From Haemonchus contortus (Eukaryota > Nematoda > Chromadorea > Rhabditida > Trichostrongylidae), in NCBI GenBank assembly GCA_000469685.2, contig LS997563.1:22062935-22126934 (forward strand): a stretch of DNA of 64,000 nucleotides. Reading direction: 5' to 3'. Within the stretch, counting starts at the first letter, position 1; every line of letters starts with the position of its first letter. The notes beneath the pieces are model-generated. The model was not told the origin of the DNA. It saw only the letters and a program-made list of their open reading frames with translations, and ran no database searches. Both the position numbers and the translations under genes were made by a program. Positions 35,815-45,794 of the stretch are shown piece by piece.

Positions 35815-36421
35815 CTGCAACACACCATTGATATACAACAAAGAAAAAATTCTTGCTTCATAAAATCTTTACCGTTTTCATATCGGATGCGTGAGTTGCC
35901 GTCAAAATGCAACGATCTTCATGGGAAACCATTAGTAGTTGCTCGGAAGGCAGCGACGTATGTGTGTGTATGACAACCTGTTTACAATGTAATCGTAAAA
36001 GACGACCCCACACAAAACAGAACGACGTGAATTTGCTTTTGAGAGCAACTCTTTTGCAAGATAAAAGTAAGAGAAAAATCCCCCTGGCATTGGGTGCATG
36101 ATCCTACAATATATGAGCTAAAGTGCGCGGTCCTACAATATATGAACAAAACAATACAGACCCATTGTCTTGGCCACTTGGCCAAGTGTTCCTGTTGATG
36201 ATCTAGCCCCTCCAGTCTCCATGGGGGTGAATTCGTGCTATTCGAACTGCGCCTGGCGAATTGCGCGGCGAAATTTGTGACGATTTGAACGGCTCCTATT
36301 CTTAGGGCACAAACACAAGCTTGAAGAAGTAGAGTAGATCAGTATGGTCAGCTGATCCTACTAATCTATTCAGCTTCAGATTTGGGTCCCAATAATAGGC
36401 GTTAAAGTCGTCAATATCTCT

Positions 36422-37150
36422 ATGAACTTCTCTATGAACATGTTGAGAACAGCAACAAGTGTCTGCACGGGCGAAGCTGAACGTCACGAATCGCGACGTT
36501 TAGCTTGTGAGATAGCTGCTATGAACGGTTATACGGTGTCACAAGTTCGTGGAAAATGTCATATCAGCACGAAAAATGCTACACGCCATAGAAAATTACC
36601 ATTGTGTCTTCCTTTTATCTCTGATAAAGTCAGCACCGAAATACAGCGGAGCATTTTCAGAGCTGGACTGCAAGATGTTGTCCAATTAGTAAACATCCCT
36701 AATAACAACATCAAGCAGTTGTTAGTTCGAAACCGGCTCTACGATAAACGGTGCATAACCAACGATTGTACCATATGTCCGTACGGGAAAACAGGTGATT
36801 GCGCACTGATAGGCGTAATTTACCAGATAGAGTGCCGGGCATGTGGATCAACATACATCGGAGAAACGGGAAGACAACTGGCAGTACGAACTAAGGAACA
36901 TCTAGCAGGTATGAGGCGTGGCAGCTTGATGACGCCGCTTGGTAGACATAAAACTGAGGAGCACAACAACAACAATTTTGAAATTAAGTGCACGATATTA
37001 GCGCAGGAGACGGAAATTTCGGCAAGAAAAGCATTAGAGGCGTTCTGGATTTTCCAAAGAAACCCAAAGATGAACGGTAGAGATGAGTGTCCATCCACAA
37101 CTAATGATCTTTTGCCATATATTGCGAGTTGTGACTCAGTAGCAGTATAA
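36422..37150 (+). CDS. Penelope-like GIY-YIG endonuclease ORF, partial
   Basis: The open frame is 242 codons and starts inside the element, so its ATG is not necessarily the native start. Residues 1-100 match the linker after the Penelope RT ('RNRLYDKRCITNDCTICPYG' just before the nuclease). The GIY-YIG core follows: 'GVIYQIE' at 131, 'YIG' at 145-147, Arg151, 'KEH' ending at His160, and a candidate catalytic Glu206 in 'ARKALEAF'. Two Cys-containing turns ('CTICPYG', 'CRACGS') fit the Cys-rich form seen in Penelope elements. In the family this enzyme nicks target DNA to prime reverse transcription. The frame is intact here but lacks its RT partner. Confidence 0.85.
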   Translation: MNFSMNMLRTATSVCTGEAERHESRRLACEIAAMNGYTVSQVRGKCHISTKNATRHRKLPLCLPFISDKVSTEIQRSIFRAGLQDVVQLVNIPNNNIKQLLVRNRLYDKRCITNDCTICPYGKTGDCALIGVIYQIECRACGSTYIGETGRQLAVRTKEHLAGMRRGSLMTPLGRHKTEEHNNNNFEIKCTILAQETEISARKALEAFWIFQRNPKMNGRDECPSTTNDLLPYIASCDSVAV

Positions 37151-37360
37151 GGAGATCTCCCTTATCACAAGTGTAAGGGAGACAGCAATAAGTCTCATTC
37201 GCTACTGACAGTCGCCTGTGGCGACAGCGGATTTTCTCCGCGTGAGCGGTGGAACCTTGGTGAGTCGTTTGCAAAATACGGGTTTCGAGTAAATCTTCAG
37301 TTTGCAATAGGGGTCAAGACGCTTATTGGATGACGTGTAAATCACCTCGAATTACGTTTA

Positions 37361-37398
37361 GGCCTCTGAAGACGACGATTGAGTCGAAACGTTAGGCC
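37361..37398 (+). ncRNA. Hammerhead-like ribozyme motif in the Penelope tail
   Basis: The core fits box 'CTGAAGA' (type CUGANGA), a stem 'CGAC/GTC' with loop GATTGA, and 'GAAAC', all enclosed by 'GGCCT...AGGCC' arms. Minimal hammerheads are known from Penelope-like elements, where they process the RNA. Stem II has a possible unpaired C next to the core, and stem III would be very short, so activity is uncertain. Confidence 0.5.
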
Positions 37399-38065
37399 GT
37401 TTAACTGAATAAATTGTTCCACCTAAAAACCTCGTGTGGCACAAGACAATAATCATCACAAACAACATCTATGAACTTCGCTGAGTAATTTGCCGCGCGC
37501 AGTCGAATCCCACGAATGTACCGTCCCCCTCCCCACCCCCTTAAAGATCAGTTTTTCTTTCTGCAAGGGAGCGGTTGAATTAATTGTGACCATAAAACAG
37601 CGGATAAGTTTCTCAGCAAATGTATCGCCTACGTAATCACTCGCTACAACCCCGCCTTTTCCTTGTTGTCATTACTGGCAGGTGGCGACGGTACGAATTC
37701 GGTGTTGTCCAGTCACTGACGAGCCCAAATGCGTGCTCTTTTGGCTAGTGGGTAACTGCTCTACGAATGGTCCAAGAGGTTACAGCTTTGCCATTATTTT
37801 TGGTTTGACATCCTGCAAAATTGTTAGCCTATCAAACTTTTTGTGGAACAACTTTCTTGGCAAGCTTAGATTTTGATCCACCGCCTAGAACATCGACGCA
37901 ATCGACGTGGTCTTCTTAGCTCTCAGTGGATTCCGCAATCATCAAAAGATTGGTACTGAGGGATAGAAATGCCTATTAGTTCTCTTCGCTTCCCGGTTTC
38001 TCCCTTCTCTCAACTCATTCGTAAATGGGCTAAATAACATTTCGACAAGAGGCAAAAAGGCGCAC

Positions 38066-38197
38066 TTTCAGAGTTGGACTTGCATCTTCAAGAACTTTCC
38101 GATGAACGAAGAATTCTCTGGGAGACCCTTCAGCAACCGTAATTACCCAGTCGTAACCGGGAGGTTTTCCGCCGTTCAATATGATCGTCAATATCTT
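38066..38197 (-). CDS. Coding exon, likely first half of a BTB domain
   Basis: A 132-base block (44 codons, phase 0 at both ends) is bounded by acceptor 'CTAGTGCTCAG' and donor 'GTGCGC'. It encodes 'GYDWVITVAEGSPREFFVHR' followed by 'KVLEDASPTLK'. The 'FFVHRKVLEDASPTLK' part fits the BTB signature 'F.VHK.VL...SP.F'. The next exon in the same orientation and phase, at 35656-35814, fits the rest of the fold. Intervening residues of a BTB domain are missing, so at least one exon between them is not identified. Confidence 0.5.
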
Positions 38198-39128
38198 CTG
38201 AGCACTAGGTTTTGTTGGAGGTTGCTCTCTGCAAATGAACAGAAAAATGCCTATACTATAATATTGAACACAGAAAAATTAAACGTACAAATTGAGATTT
38301 ATCAGTCGTTCGATGTTGAAGTAGGATGAGGGAATAGTTAGTTGAACTCTCATAGCTAGAGTCGGCAGGTGCTCTATGATTTTCTTCAATAGATCGAGAG
38401 GTATCAAAGTTTCAGCCACGAACGCATCGTTTTTCCTTCCCAGTGGTACTGAATATTTCGAATTTGATGACTGCCTTCATAGTGTGTTATTCACCAATGG
38501 TTGCAGTGCTTTTTCTGTCTATATGTGCTTCAATGCCGGAATTTGAAGGCTTTCTTTTAAGCATGTAGCGCTGATATTTTGTATGTGATCAGCATAAGAA
38601 AGTGTTTAGGGAAGTCAGAATTGTTTGCCATGAAAGTCTTACGTCTTGCGTCTTGACTCATCGAAAAGTTTTCCAAGCAATCGGCACCTCTCTTTGTTTG
38701 GAACTAACAAGATTATTGTTTCAAAGACTCTCAACATTCCTGACTGCTCGGGACTTGGAAGAGTCAACCTCTATGGCTTCTAACAAATAATGAAAGGGGT
38801 TCAGGCAAGGTTCATTAGCCCTTGCTTGAAACCTTTCCATTATTTGGAGCTTTCGGTAAAGAAAAAAAGCCCTTCGTCAGCTGGCCGATCCGAATGGTAA
38901 CGAATAAAAAGCAAGCAAGCTAATAGCCGCAATTGCCATTGTGAGATTTTAAAAGAAGGGTAAAGTAAAATCATTTGATTAGGCCGATTCCCAACAGCTG
39001 CAATGTAACACAGCACAACGGAGATGTTCTGACGACGATTAGTTGTGCTGATTGGTCAAGATGTTCTAATTCCATTGAAGAGACGTAAGAAAGGTCAGAA
39101 CTTTGGCACATGGGTATGCCAACTTTCC

Positions 39129-39541
39129 TCATGGAACCGAGCTGTATGCTGATGGTTGAGTGGCGAGAAGTAGGCGGTTGGACAAAACATACTGCTGAAT
39201 AAGCAGAATCGAGTGGAGCAGACTTCGACCTAGCCTGTCATAGTAACGGTACTGAAGGACTGCATATCCCAAAATCACTAAGAAAGGAAGGATACTTGGT
39301 CGCAATGGCCGTTCAGACGAGAAGTACACCGCCATATGTGGCTTGCTGAAAGCGGAGCTTGTTCTGCATTCGACGTGGGCGTTCTGGTTGTTTGAACGGA
39401 AACATCTTGAATTAGCTCGGTATTGTTTTCGTTATCCGACGCTTCTTCTTCTTGTGGAGCTTGTAGCATACCATGGGGTGGCACAATCAGGTACATACCG
39501 CTGGCAAAATCGATCGCCACAAGATTAAACGAACGCTCCAA
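39129..39541 (-). CDS. Coding-like block, possible membrane segment, unidentified
   Basis: Two overlapping minus-strand frames look protein-like. The first (down from about 39500) gives 'MYLIVPPHGMLQAPQEEEAS' and an acidic stretch. The second (39335-39129) gives 'SILPFLVILGYAVLQYRYYD', a plausible transmembrane segment. They could be one exon plus an alternative frame, or two exons joined at an undetermined site. No family is recognised. It lies in the same orientation as the BTB-like and 40651-40945 exons. Confidence 0.3.
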
Positions 39542-39790
39542 GGTAGGTGGTTAACAAAATGAACGGTCTTCGAGCTGGAATGTCTCCAGCAATGAATTCA
39601 GGAAGAGAAGAAGGACCTTCGAAGACACGAGGGATTACTGTAAACATAAGGTTCGCAAAATGCAGCTATTCTATTTTAGAAAAAAATCAAGAAGAGAAAA
39701 AGAGGGTGCTGCTCTTCAATACTAGTGATGAAGTTGCAAACTGCCATGCAGTTACACAAAATGGTTATCTAACATCTCAAATCCTATGAA

Positions 39791-39840
39791 GCATGCGACT
39801 AATATACTGACATATTAGCCAGTATGTTAGTCGCATGTAC
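39791..39840. repeat. Short hairpin next to an RTE fragment
   Basis: The arms 'GCATGCGACTAATATACTG' and 'CAGTATGTTAGTCGCATGTAC' (the latter reversed) pair almost perfectly around a 10-base loop. It directly precedes RTE-derived sequence. Confidence 0.55.
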
Positions 39841-40360
39841 GTATGGACGGTTCCTCCCAAACCTCCGCTCGGCGGACGACATCGTTCTTTTCACGCAGCT
39901 TGAGCTGACGACGGTCAAATTAAGATCGATGGTACACTCATCAAGGAGAACTCGTCCTACGTCTATCTCGGACGTTCATGAATATGTGCAACGACATGAG
40001 GGAAGAACTGGTGGCGGAAAGCAGTGTGGGTAGCCTTCGGACCTCTGAAAAAGGTCACTAACCATCTGGCTGACCCGGAACTTCGCGCTAATCGGTTCGA
40101 TTCCACAGTTCTTCCTGCACTCTGTTGCGGGTCGGACATATGATGACATATGGACAAGAAGAACAGTCGAGTGTGCTCCCCTAGGATCTCACGATTTAAG
40201 GTAGGTCTGCTGCGAGATGAGGAGACGTGCTTGTCGATCACGTGGAACAGCTGCGTGAATGACTCCTTACATCGCCATCTTCGTCAAATTCTGAGTCTAC
40301 CTTGGATGGCGACCGTGAAACACAGAAGCGAATGGTTTGTTGCTGGTGCTCGTAAATGAG
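39824..40360 (+). mobile_element. RTE-type LINE fragment
   Basis: The frame at 39824-40033 contains 'LPNLRSADDIVLFTQ', the RTE catalytic motif C region. The first position of the usual F-A-D-D reads S here. Following pieces in other frames keep family blocks ('VHEYVQRHEGR', 'FALIGSIPQFFLHSVAG'). Frames are broken throughout, so it is dead. Orientation is opposite to the other RTE fragments. Confidence 0.7.
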
Positions 40361-40650
40361 GGAAGATGAGTCGTATAAGTATAAGTGAGCTACATACTGG
40401 CATGTTAACACATCAGTTGTTAAAGCTTAAGACCATTTTCAGTAAGAAATGTTTTTGTGTTTGGCTGTTCTTCATTCTACTTTCGCTGTATTGCTGAAAG
40501 AATCTTTATGAACCAACACGGTACACCCTTTTATAGTAGAAAACAAACAGTATATACTTGCTCCAATGAAATTTAATCGAAGTCGAAAACGACTTCACGT
40601 GGTACAGAATATTCGTCATTTAGGAAACAGAAAGTAAACGAAGAACTTAC

Positions 40651-40945
40651 TTTTGATTTCAGAGCTTCCCATTAGAGTGAGGGAGATCTCCTTGATTTCT
40701 GGCGCATACTGATTTCGAGGGCAGTTGTTTCCAATCCCTGCGGAAATTATTATCGCATGCTGGGCATTCTGCCGAAAATACCAAAAAACTACCTCCCCTG
40801 ATTTCGTTCTGCTTTTTCGAAAAAGATGGTCCAATTGAAATCATCTCAAACAGGCACAGCAAATCTGGTAATGAAAGCTTCGTGAGTCTTTTTCCTGCGT
40901 TCATATTATGCAAGACTGTCCACAGCAAGAATGTCTCATGTTCAA
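40651..40945 (-). CDS. Two phase-matched exons of an unidentified gene
   Basis: Exon A (about 40945 to 40793) encodes 'LHNMNAGKRLTKLSLPDLLC' and ends 'SKKQNEIRG' at donor 'GTAGTT'. A 55-bp intron ends in 'TTTCCGCAG' at 40738. Exon B (40737-40651) continues as 'GIGNNCPRNQYAPEIKEISL' and 'LMGSSEIK', ending at donor 'GTAAGT'. Phases match (one base plus two). The sequence looks like a genuine soluble protein but I do not recognise it. It may be the 5' part of the same minus-strand gene as the BTB-like exons. Confidence 0.5.
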
Positions 40946-41100
40946 GCTTTCATTGGGTATTTGTTAACGCAATTGACGCTCAATACACTTCTAAATTTTG
41001 GTGTCGAAGGAAATCATTGTTTCAGTGATAATGTATTCATTTCTAACCATCATGTGCCGCCTCCCATTTGCGAATGTTAGGCGTTCCCTATATCTAACAT

Positions 41101-41815
41101 CAGTTTTCAACTCGCCAGTGAACGTATCCGAAAATTTTTGCGGCTTCCTAAGCAGCTAAAGTTATCGACATACCGAAACCAACATGGTGTGCCAGTTTGT
41201 TGGTTTGTCTGTCTGTTCGTTCGAAAGTAAATAACAAAGAATGAAAGAATGTTAGGAAAACATCGCCTCATCTTCCAGCGATCAGCTGTGTGATGATTGC
41301 GTGTGGGTTTGGATTGTGTGTGGGTCCTGACACGAACTGACGCTTGCAATCTGTATCGCTTCGACACTCGTCTGACGTGACATGGATCGAGGGGCGGAAA
41401 GGTCGCACGAGCCGGGAACGGGGCTCTCACCATCGAGTAACCGTCGAGTTTTTGGGCGCGAGAAGGTCCTTGCTGTTATCCTTGGGGGCTACTGGGTATT
41501 CCTGAAGGCAGAACACAGTAACCATTTTTATCGTTAACTGTGCCTTTAATACTGGAAGAATAAGATTTTTATCACATCTTTTATCTTCCCAACACAGTTT
41601 TTCATTGATGGGCTGGTGCTTCGTTAGCTGAATGAGAAATGGTCCCTGTTTCTACTTAGTTCTGATGTTCTTTCTGTTTCGTAATTGTTTCGTTTCGTTT
41701 TTAAGGTAGCTAACTTTTTAATTACGAAAAGCCTAAAAAGCGCTCACACCAAGCTACATAGCTGCTTAGGAAGCCGCCCAAGTTTCCAATTACGTTTACA
41801 GGCGGTTGAAAACTG
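41101..41815. mobile_element. Short TIR element, about 715 bp, no transposase
   Basis: Both ends read 'CAGTTTTCAAC' (right end reversed). They share about 60 bp of inverted similarity that includes a perfect 17-base block, 'GCGGCTTCCTAAGCAGC', at 41140-41157 and its complement at 41761-41777. No transposase motif lies inside. Target duplication is unclear (AT on one side, AA on the other). Confidence 0.65.
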
Positions 41816-42199
41816 AACTATTGGGTGTAGGGAAAACATGACATTAGGAATTTGAGCTTTCAATTCCTTCTGTATCGCAATTGAGGAGTAACGTTATCCC
41901 TAGCTTTATCCGTCTTTGACCGATCGATTGGATAGTTATACCGATTGTTAGATTGGTTCCGATGCAAACATTAGGTGTGTCTGAGGGATGCAAGTGCCAA
42001 TCTCATAACCAATGTCTACGCACCTCCGTTGTCTTCCTTTACAGCGGTCAATCCGTAAGCATAGCACCACAATACATTTTTATGGTAGACAGCCATCGGA
42101 TTGGAATGGATCGTATTGCCGACCTCTTTCATTTCCTAAATTTTCAAGTTTATGGTCATTTTGCTCTGTTTCTAGATGCGTTCGGAGATGAGTGTTGCT

Positions 42200-42880
42200 C
42201 AAACTTGATATGTTTGGGCCAGAGATGATAAAATAGCATAAATTGTATAACCTGCATCATCTGTTGTCCATTGATTGCTCATACAGACACCGGGAACGTC
42301 TCCACTCACTACAGCCCAATTTGATCTCGTGGATTCTCCGAGCTCTACGGGCATATCATTGCTTTCTTCCAGAGAATTCGTTGATAAGGGGTTATTACAT
42401 GAAGTCTCCCTCCCACATGTTCTTCGAATTCCTGGTATAGACAACAGCGTTCTTAATCTTCCTTGTCTTTTAGAATTCTTCTGAACATGCGGTGACGGGA
42501 AACTCCAAACAAGCATGTTGAATGACGCTGTCTGGATGACTGCCCGGTCAAGGTAGAGCCAAGTTCCTTAGGCGTCAATCAAGGCAACGCGGTATCGAGG
42601 TATCGGTGCTGCAGTGTCGAAAAAAGTGAGGGTGAAGTTGGTTGTTCCTTATCGTCTTCACTAATCCCTCGATCCGTTGGACTAGCCTAGAATACTTGAG
42701 GAACGCAGTGGGGGTTTGGAATTCTCCCATGCAACGCATCCCTGCTGCTCAGAACTGAAGCTAGGTTATCATCATCCGTTTACCCATATGCAAATAGCTA
42801 GAACAATCGATAATGTCTAGGTGTCCGGGTCATTGAGCGCGAGAAGAACATCAGGAACCCCCCCCCCCCCCCCCCATTTC
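42200..42880 (-). mobile_element. RTE-type LINE, degenerate 3' fragment
   Basis: Reversed, it keeps weak forms of the RTE 3' blocks seen at 4260-4795 and 30690-31160, for example the 'ARRIHEIKLG' equivalent of the 'ARRIHWATLARD' block. It also shares 'GAAGAACATCAGG' with 31199-31212, just beside the poly-C run at 42858-42875. Confidence 0.55.
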
Positions 42881-42899
42881 GCATGATCGTCGTCTTCTT

Positions 42900-43314
42900 A
42901 GGTTATGTCACGAGCCAACCTTCCTAGAAGAGCTGTCGAATTTAGCGAGCACTTCGGGGCTATAAGGCGGATGTGATGTAGGCAGTCGTTCACTCTTTTT
43001 TCCTTCCGACGCATCATGACGTTGTGAACGGCGCTGAACAGTTCGGGTGAGAAGGTATTGTCTCACACCACAACGGCTCCTCTGTAGAATGATGAGGTCG
43101 TTGCCGTAAAGTATAGGTCAAGGAATGCCCTCATGTCTTGAGTAGAAACGCCTTGATCACTAACGACTTTGATTAACTTTTTCTTTGTAACGGCATAAAG
43201 TCCTTTTTCCTTTTTGCTTGAGACATGACAGTATTTCGTACTCACGCAACACTTGGAGGTGGGTGAATATGGTTTGGGGTTGATCGTGCTAGATTTCTCC
43301 GAAGCTCTGCTCAC
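42900..43314 (-). pseudogene. Unidentified coding-like fragment with an in-frame stop
   Basis: On the minus strand, 'GVSTQDMRAFLDLYFTATTS' and 'SFYRGAVVV' are followed by a TGA and then 'DNTFSPELFSAVHNVMMRRK' in the same frame. Codons are even and the frame is long, so this is probably decayed protein-coding DNA, either from a repeat or an old gene. I cannot name the family. Confidence 0.35.
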
Positions 43315-43546
43315 TCACATAGTCTCTTTCTTCTTGTGATAGTATGCGAAAGTCGTATGGGGAGCTAACAGAACAGGCAGCTTACGGACTGGACTATATT
43401 TAGTAATATCGCTTGAGTCTTCCTCGTTATGCAGCAACATGGCTTTGCTAGGCCTATAGATAAGGTGTCTTGATCCTATTGAGACCTGGCGTGGTGGATC
43501 GTTGAATATCGCAAGGGAAATCAACTTGCCCTTCGGGATGTAAAAA

Positions 43547-43834
43547 GTGTTCTGTCAGGACAACATAGAAAAGTTATCCCAGTCTGAATTTCACTGCCTC
43601 CTGAATAACGAGAAGGGCTTACACCACAAGCCCAAAAATGGACACTTTGACTTGATCAGAAAACCACGATCTGGGAGACCAGATGAGCTGAATTACGACT
43701 GCCATCAGAAGCTAGTTGCAGAGGATGTCAGACGTAGGAACAGACGAATATACACTCTCAATGCTGCCGTGGGTGCATTGAAACCATGCACCGCGACGGC
43801 TAGAGCGACAAGATTGCGGACGCTCAGGAGATAG
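43547..43834 (+). pseudogene. Mariner transposase N-terminal fragment
   Basis: The frame contains 'GHFDLIRKPRSGRPDELNYD', matching the second helix-turn-helix linker of mariner transposases ('G.FDL.D.PRSGRP.E.D'), followed by 'QKLVAED'. No catalytic domain follows in any frame, and no inverted ends are seen. It belongs to a different lineage from the copy at 54083. Confidence 0.55.
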
Positions 43835-44903
43835 CCGTGATATTTCAGAGTGGACAAGTGTCTTACTCATAAGAAGAGAACCCCTGTCCGGAGAGCAAGC
43901 TTTTCTCCAAGCCGACTTGCGGTTTCCAATCGTACCCGCAAACTCGCCTTACATGTAAATATGCTGACTAGGAGCATGAGTGCAATTTGCCTTAGCGTGA
44001 AATATGTAGGTAGATCGTCAAGCCACCTGCGTTTCTGAGCATTTCTATTCTGCAACTTGACCTCTCCTTACAAATTGTTCGTGTCATGTAGCATCACCAA
44101 CAGGGCTACAGATCAACTACGGGGGAGAATTCCGTTGAAGGTATACAGAGATCAGTTTTACGACCTATTAGGTGTAAGCTATTGCCCATGCGAAGTCTCT
44201 TATTTTCATGTTTTTCAAATAGCGAAAAACATCATTGTGACCCATAGACTGATTTTCAATGAAAAAAGGTTGTCTTTCTTTTGCCAGATTCAGATTCTCA
44301 GTCGAGGACGTCGGGAAAAATTCTTGTTGCAAACATCAACTAACTGATAGCGTTACATACTCGAAGCCCATCCTTATGCAACTGGAAATTGAATTCGAAT
44401 TGAAGTAACGAGTTCTCCGTCGAGTCCACATCATCAAACGATCGGCCATCATGGAAGTAGTTCTCGTAAGCTCAAGAGGAAATTTGTTATCGAGCTCAGT
44501 ATGAAAAGAAACAAGTGAATTGAAGCGCGCTCACCATTTTCCTTGTGTACGAGTACTTTTCTACCGTTCGTCAGCCGTATTTCTACTGGATTCTGTGAGT
44601 CCTTCTTAAAAACTCCACACGGCTCATATTATGATAGTTTCGACTCAATCTTCGAATTTGAATTCGTACCTCTCCATTTTTTGAAAAATCAATTATTTCT
44701 AATCCGTCCGCTGTCGGAATGTCCATATGGCCGTTGTTTCAATCCACACACACAGAAAAAAATGAACCTTTCCTGGTAGGAGTCTCTTTACATTAGTATC
44801 AGTGATATGGCTACGATATCAATACTCTTTTTTGCTATAATATAAAGCCCACATAGCTGATGAGCGGTGTGGGTGCGCGGGTCGTGCGTGTGGGCATGGA
44901 TGC

Positions 44904-45301
44904 GGGTCCGGCATCTTCCCCCGAACGCGGCATCGCGCTCGCCGCACCCGCCCTTATCGCAGAACTGCGTTGGAAGATTAGAGCACGCAAGTTGTGAGTT
45001 AAGTCCTTTAATTACTTGAATTCGCTGACCGCTCTCTCCGATTCCAATGTGGTCTTGATCATCTATGATAGAGGAGTAGTCATTCAAAACAATTAAGTCC
45101 AATAAACATAAAATGAACAAGAAAAAGAAAAAACAATCAAAATCAAACAAAAAAGAAAGGCAGTCAGCGGGAAATATTGCGTCCTGTCGCGGGAGGCGGG
45201 CCGAGTACGGTAGTTGCAGCTTGGAGCCGCAAGACAACTAAAAAAATTTGCCGCATGCCGCAAAGCGGACGTCCGCAACCGGGGAGAAGTTCCGTTACCC
45301 G
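44904..45301 (-). mobile_element. Mutator-like MITE, copy 1
   Basis: It begins 'GGGTCCGGCATCTTCCCCC' and ends 'GGGGAGAAGTTCCGTTACCC', matching the ends of 52140-52526 in reverse. The flanks read CATGGATGC (44895-44903) and TATGGATGC (45302-45310), a 9-bp target duplication with one mismatch. The interior shares the 'TTGCCGCATGCCGCAA' region and an AT-rich core with copy 2. The open frames in it are not genes. Confidence 0.75.
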
Positions 45302-45794
45302 TATGGATGCGTGTTTGTTTGTGTAGGTGCGTGTGCTGTGTGTATGTGCGTATGCACAGTAGTGCTCAAAAGTCTTCGGCTGAATGTCTCTTCAGTCGTA
45401 CTTTTCAGTCGTAACTCCAATCATGCGAAATTTCAATATGTGTAGCATAGGTGTATTGTGAATATTTACCACTATTAGCCTGCAATCTGATCCTGTTTAA
45501 GATATCCTGAAGAGATTGAACACAAAATCAACTAGAAGCTCTTTCCAGCGCGAATTTGTTGATGCTGACTACACAATCGTGCTCTGAATTTGACAAGGTG
45601 CTAGGTTGCAGTGGTGATAGCTGATCGCAGACCTGCAACTGCGTAGGTAGAAGACAGCAGCCTATGGTGCTATACACGAAATTGAAATCAAAAGGCTCCT
45701 TGTCACCAAGTGAAGTGTACAGTGGTCGTGCTCGTTTTTATATGCTGCAACTTTGGCCCTCAACAAAGTATACTACGGTACTAGTGAAATAGTA

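Larger units (their letters stand above)
36390..37440 (+). mobile_element. Penelope-like element, 5'-truncated 3' part
   Basis: The segment keeps the end of the reverse-transcriptase region and the whole GIY-YIG endonuclease ORF (36422-37150), then about 290 bp of 3' sequence. The tail contains a hammerhead-like fold (37361-37398) and a polyadenylation-like 'TGAATAAATTG' (37407). The catalytic RT motifs are absent, so the copy is truncated. It lies antisense between candidate exons of the BTB-like gene. Confidence 0.8.

Noticed and set aside
44788..45445. Overlapping frames of up to 149 codons around 45 kb
   Set aside because: They lie within or across the Mutator-like MITE, whose GC palindromes and AT-rich core give chance open frames. 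No motif is present.
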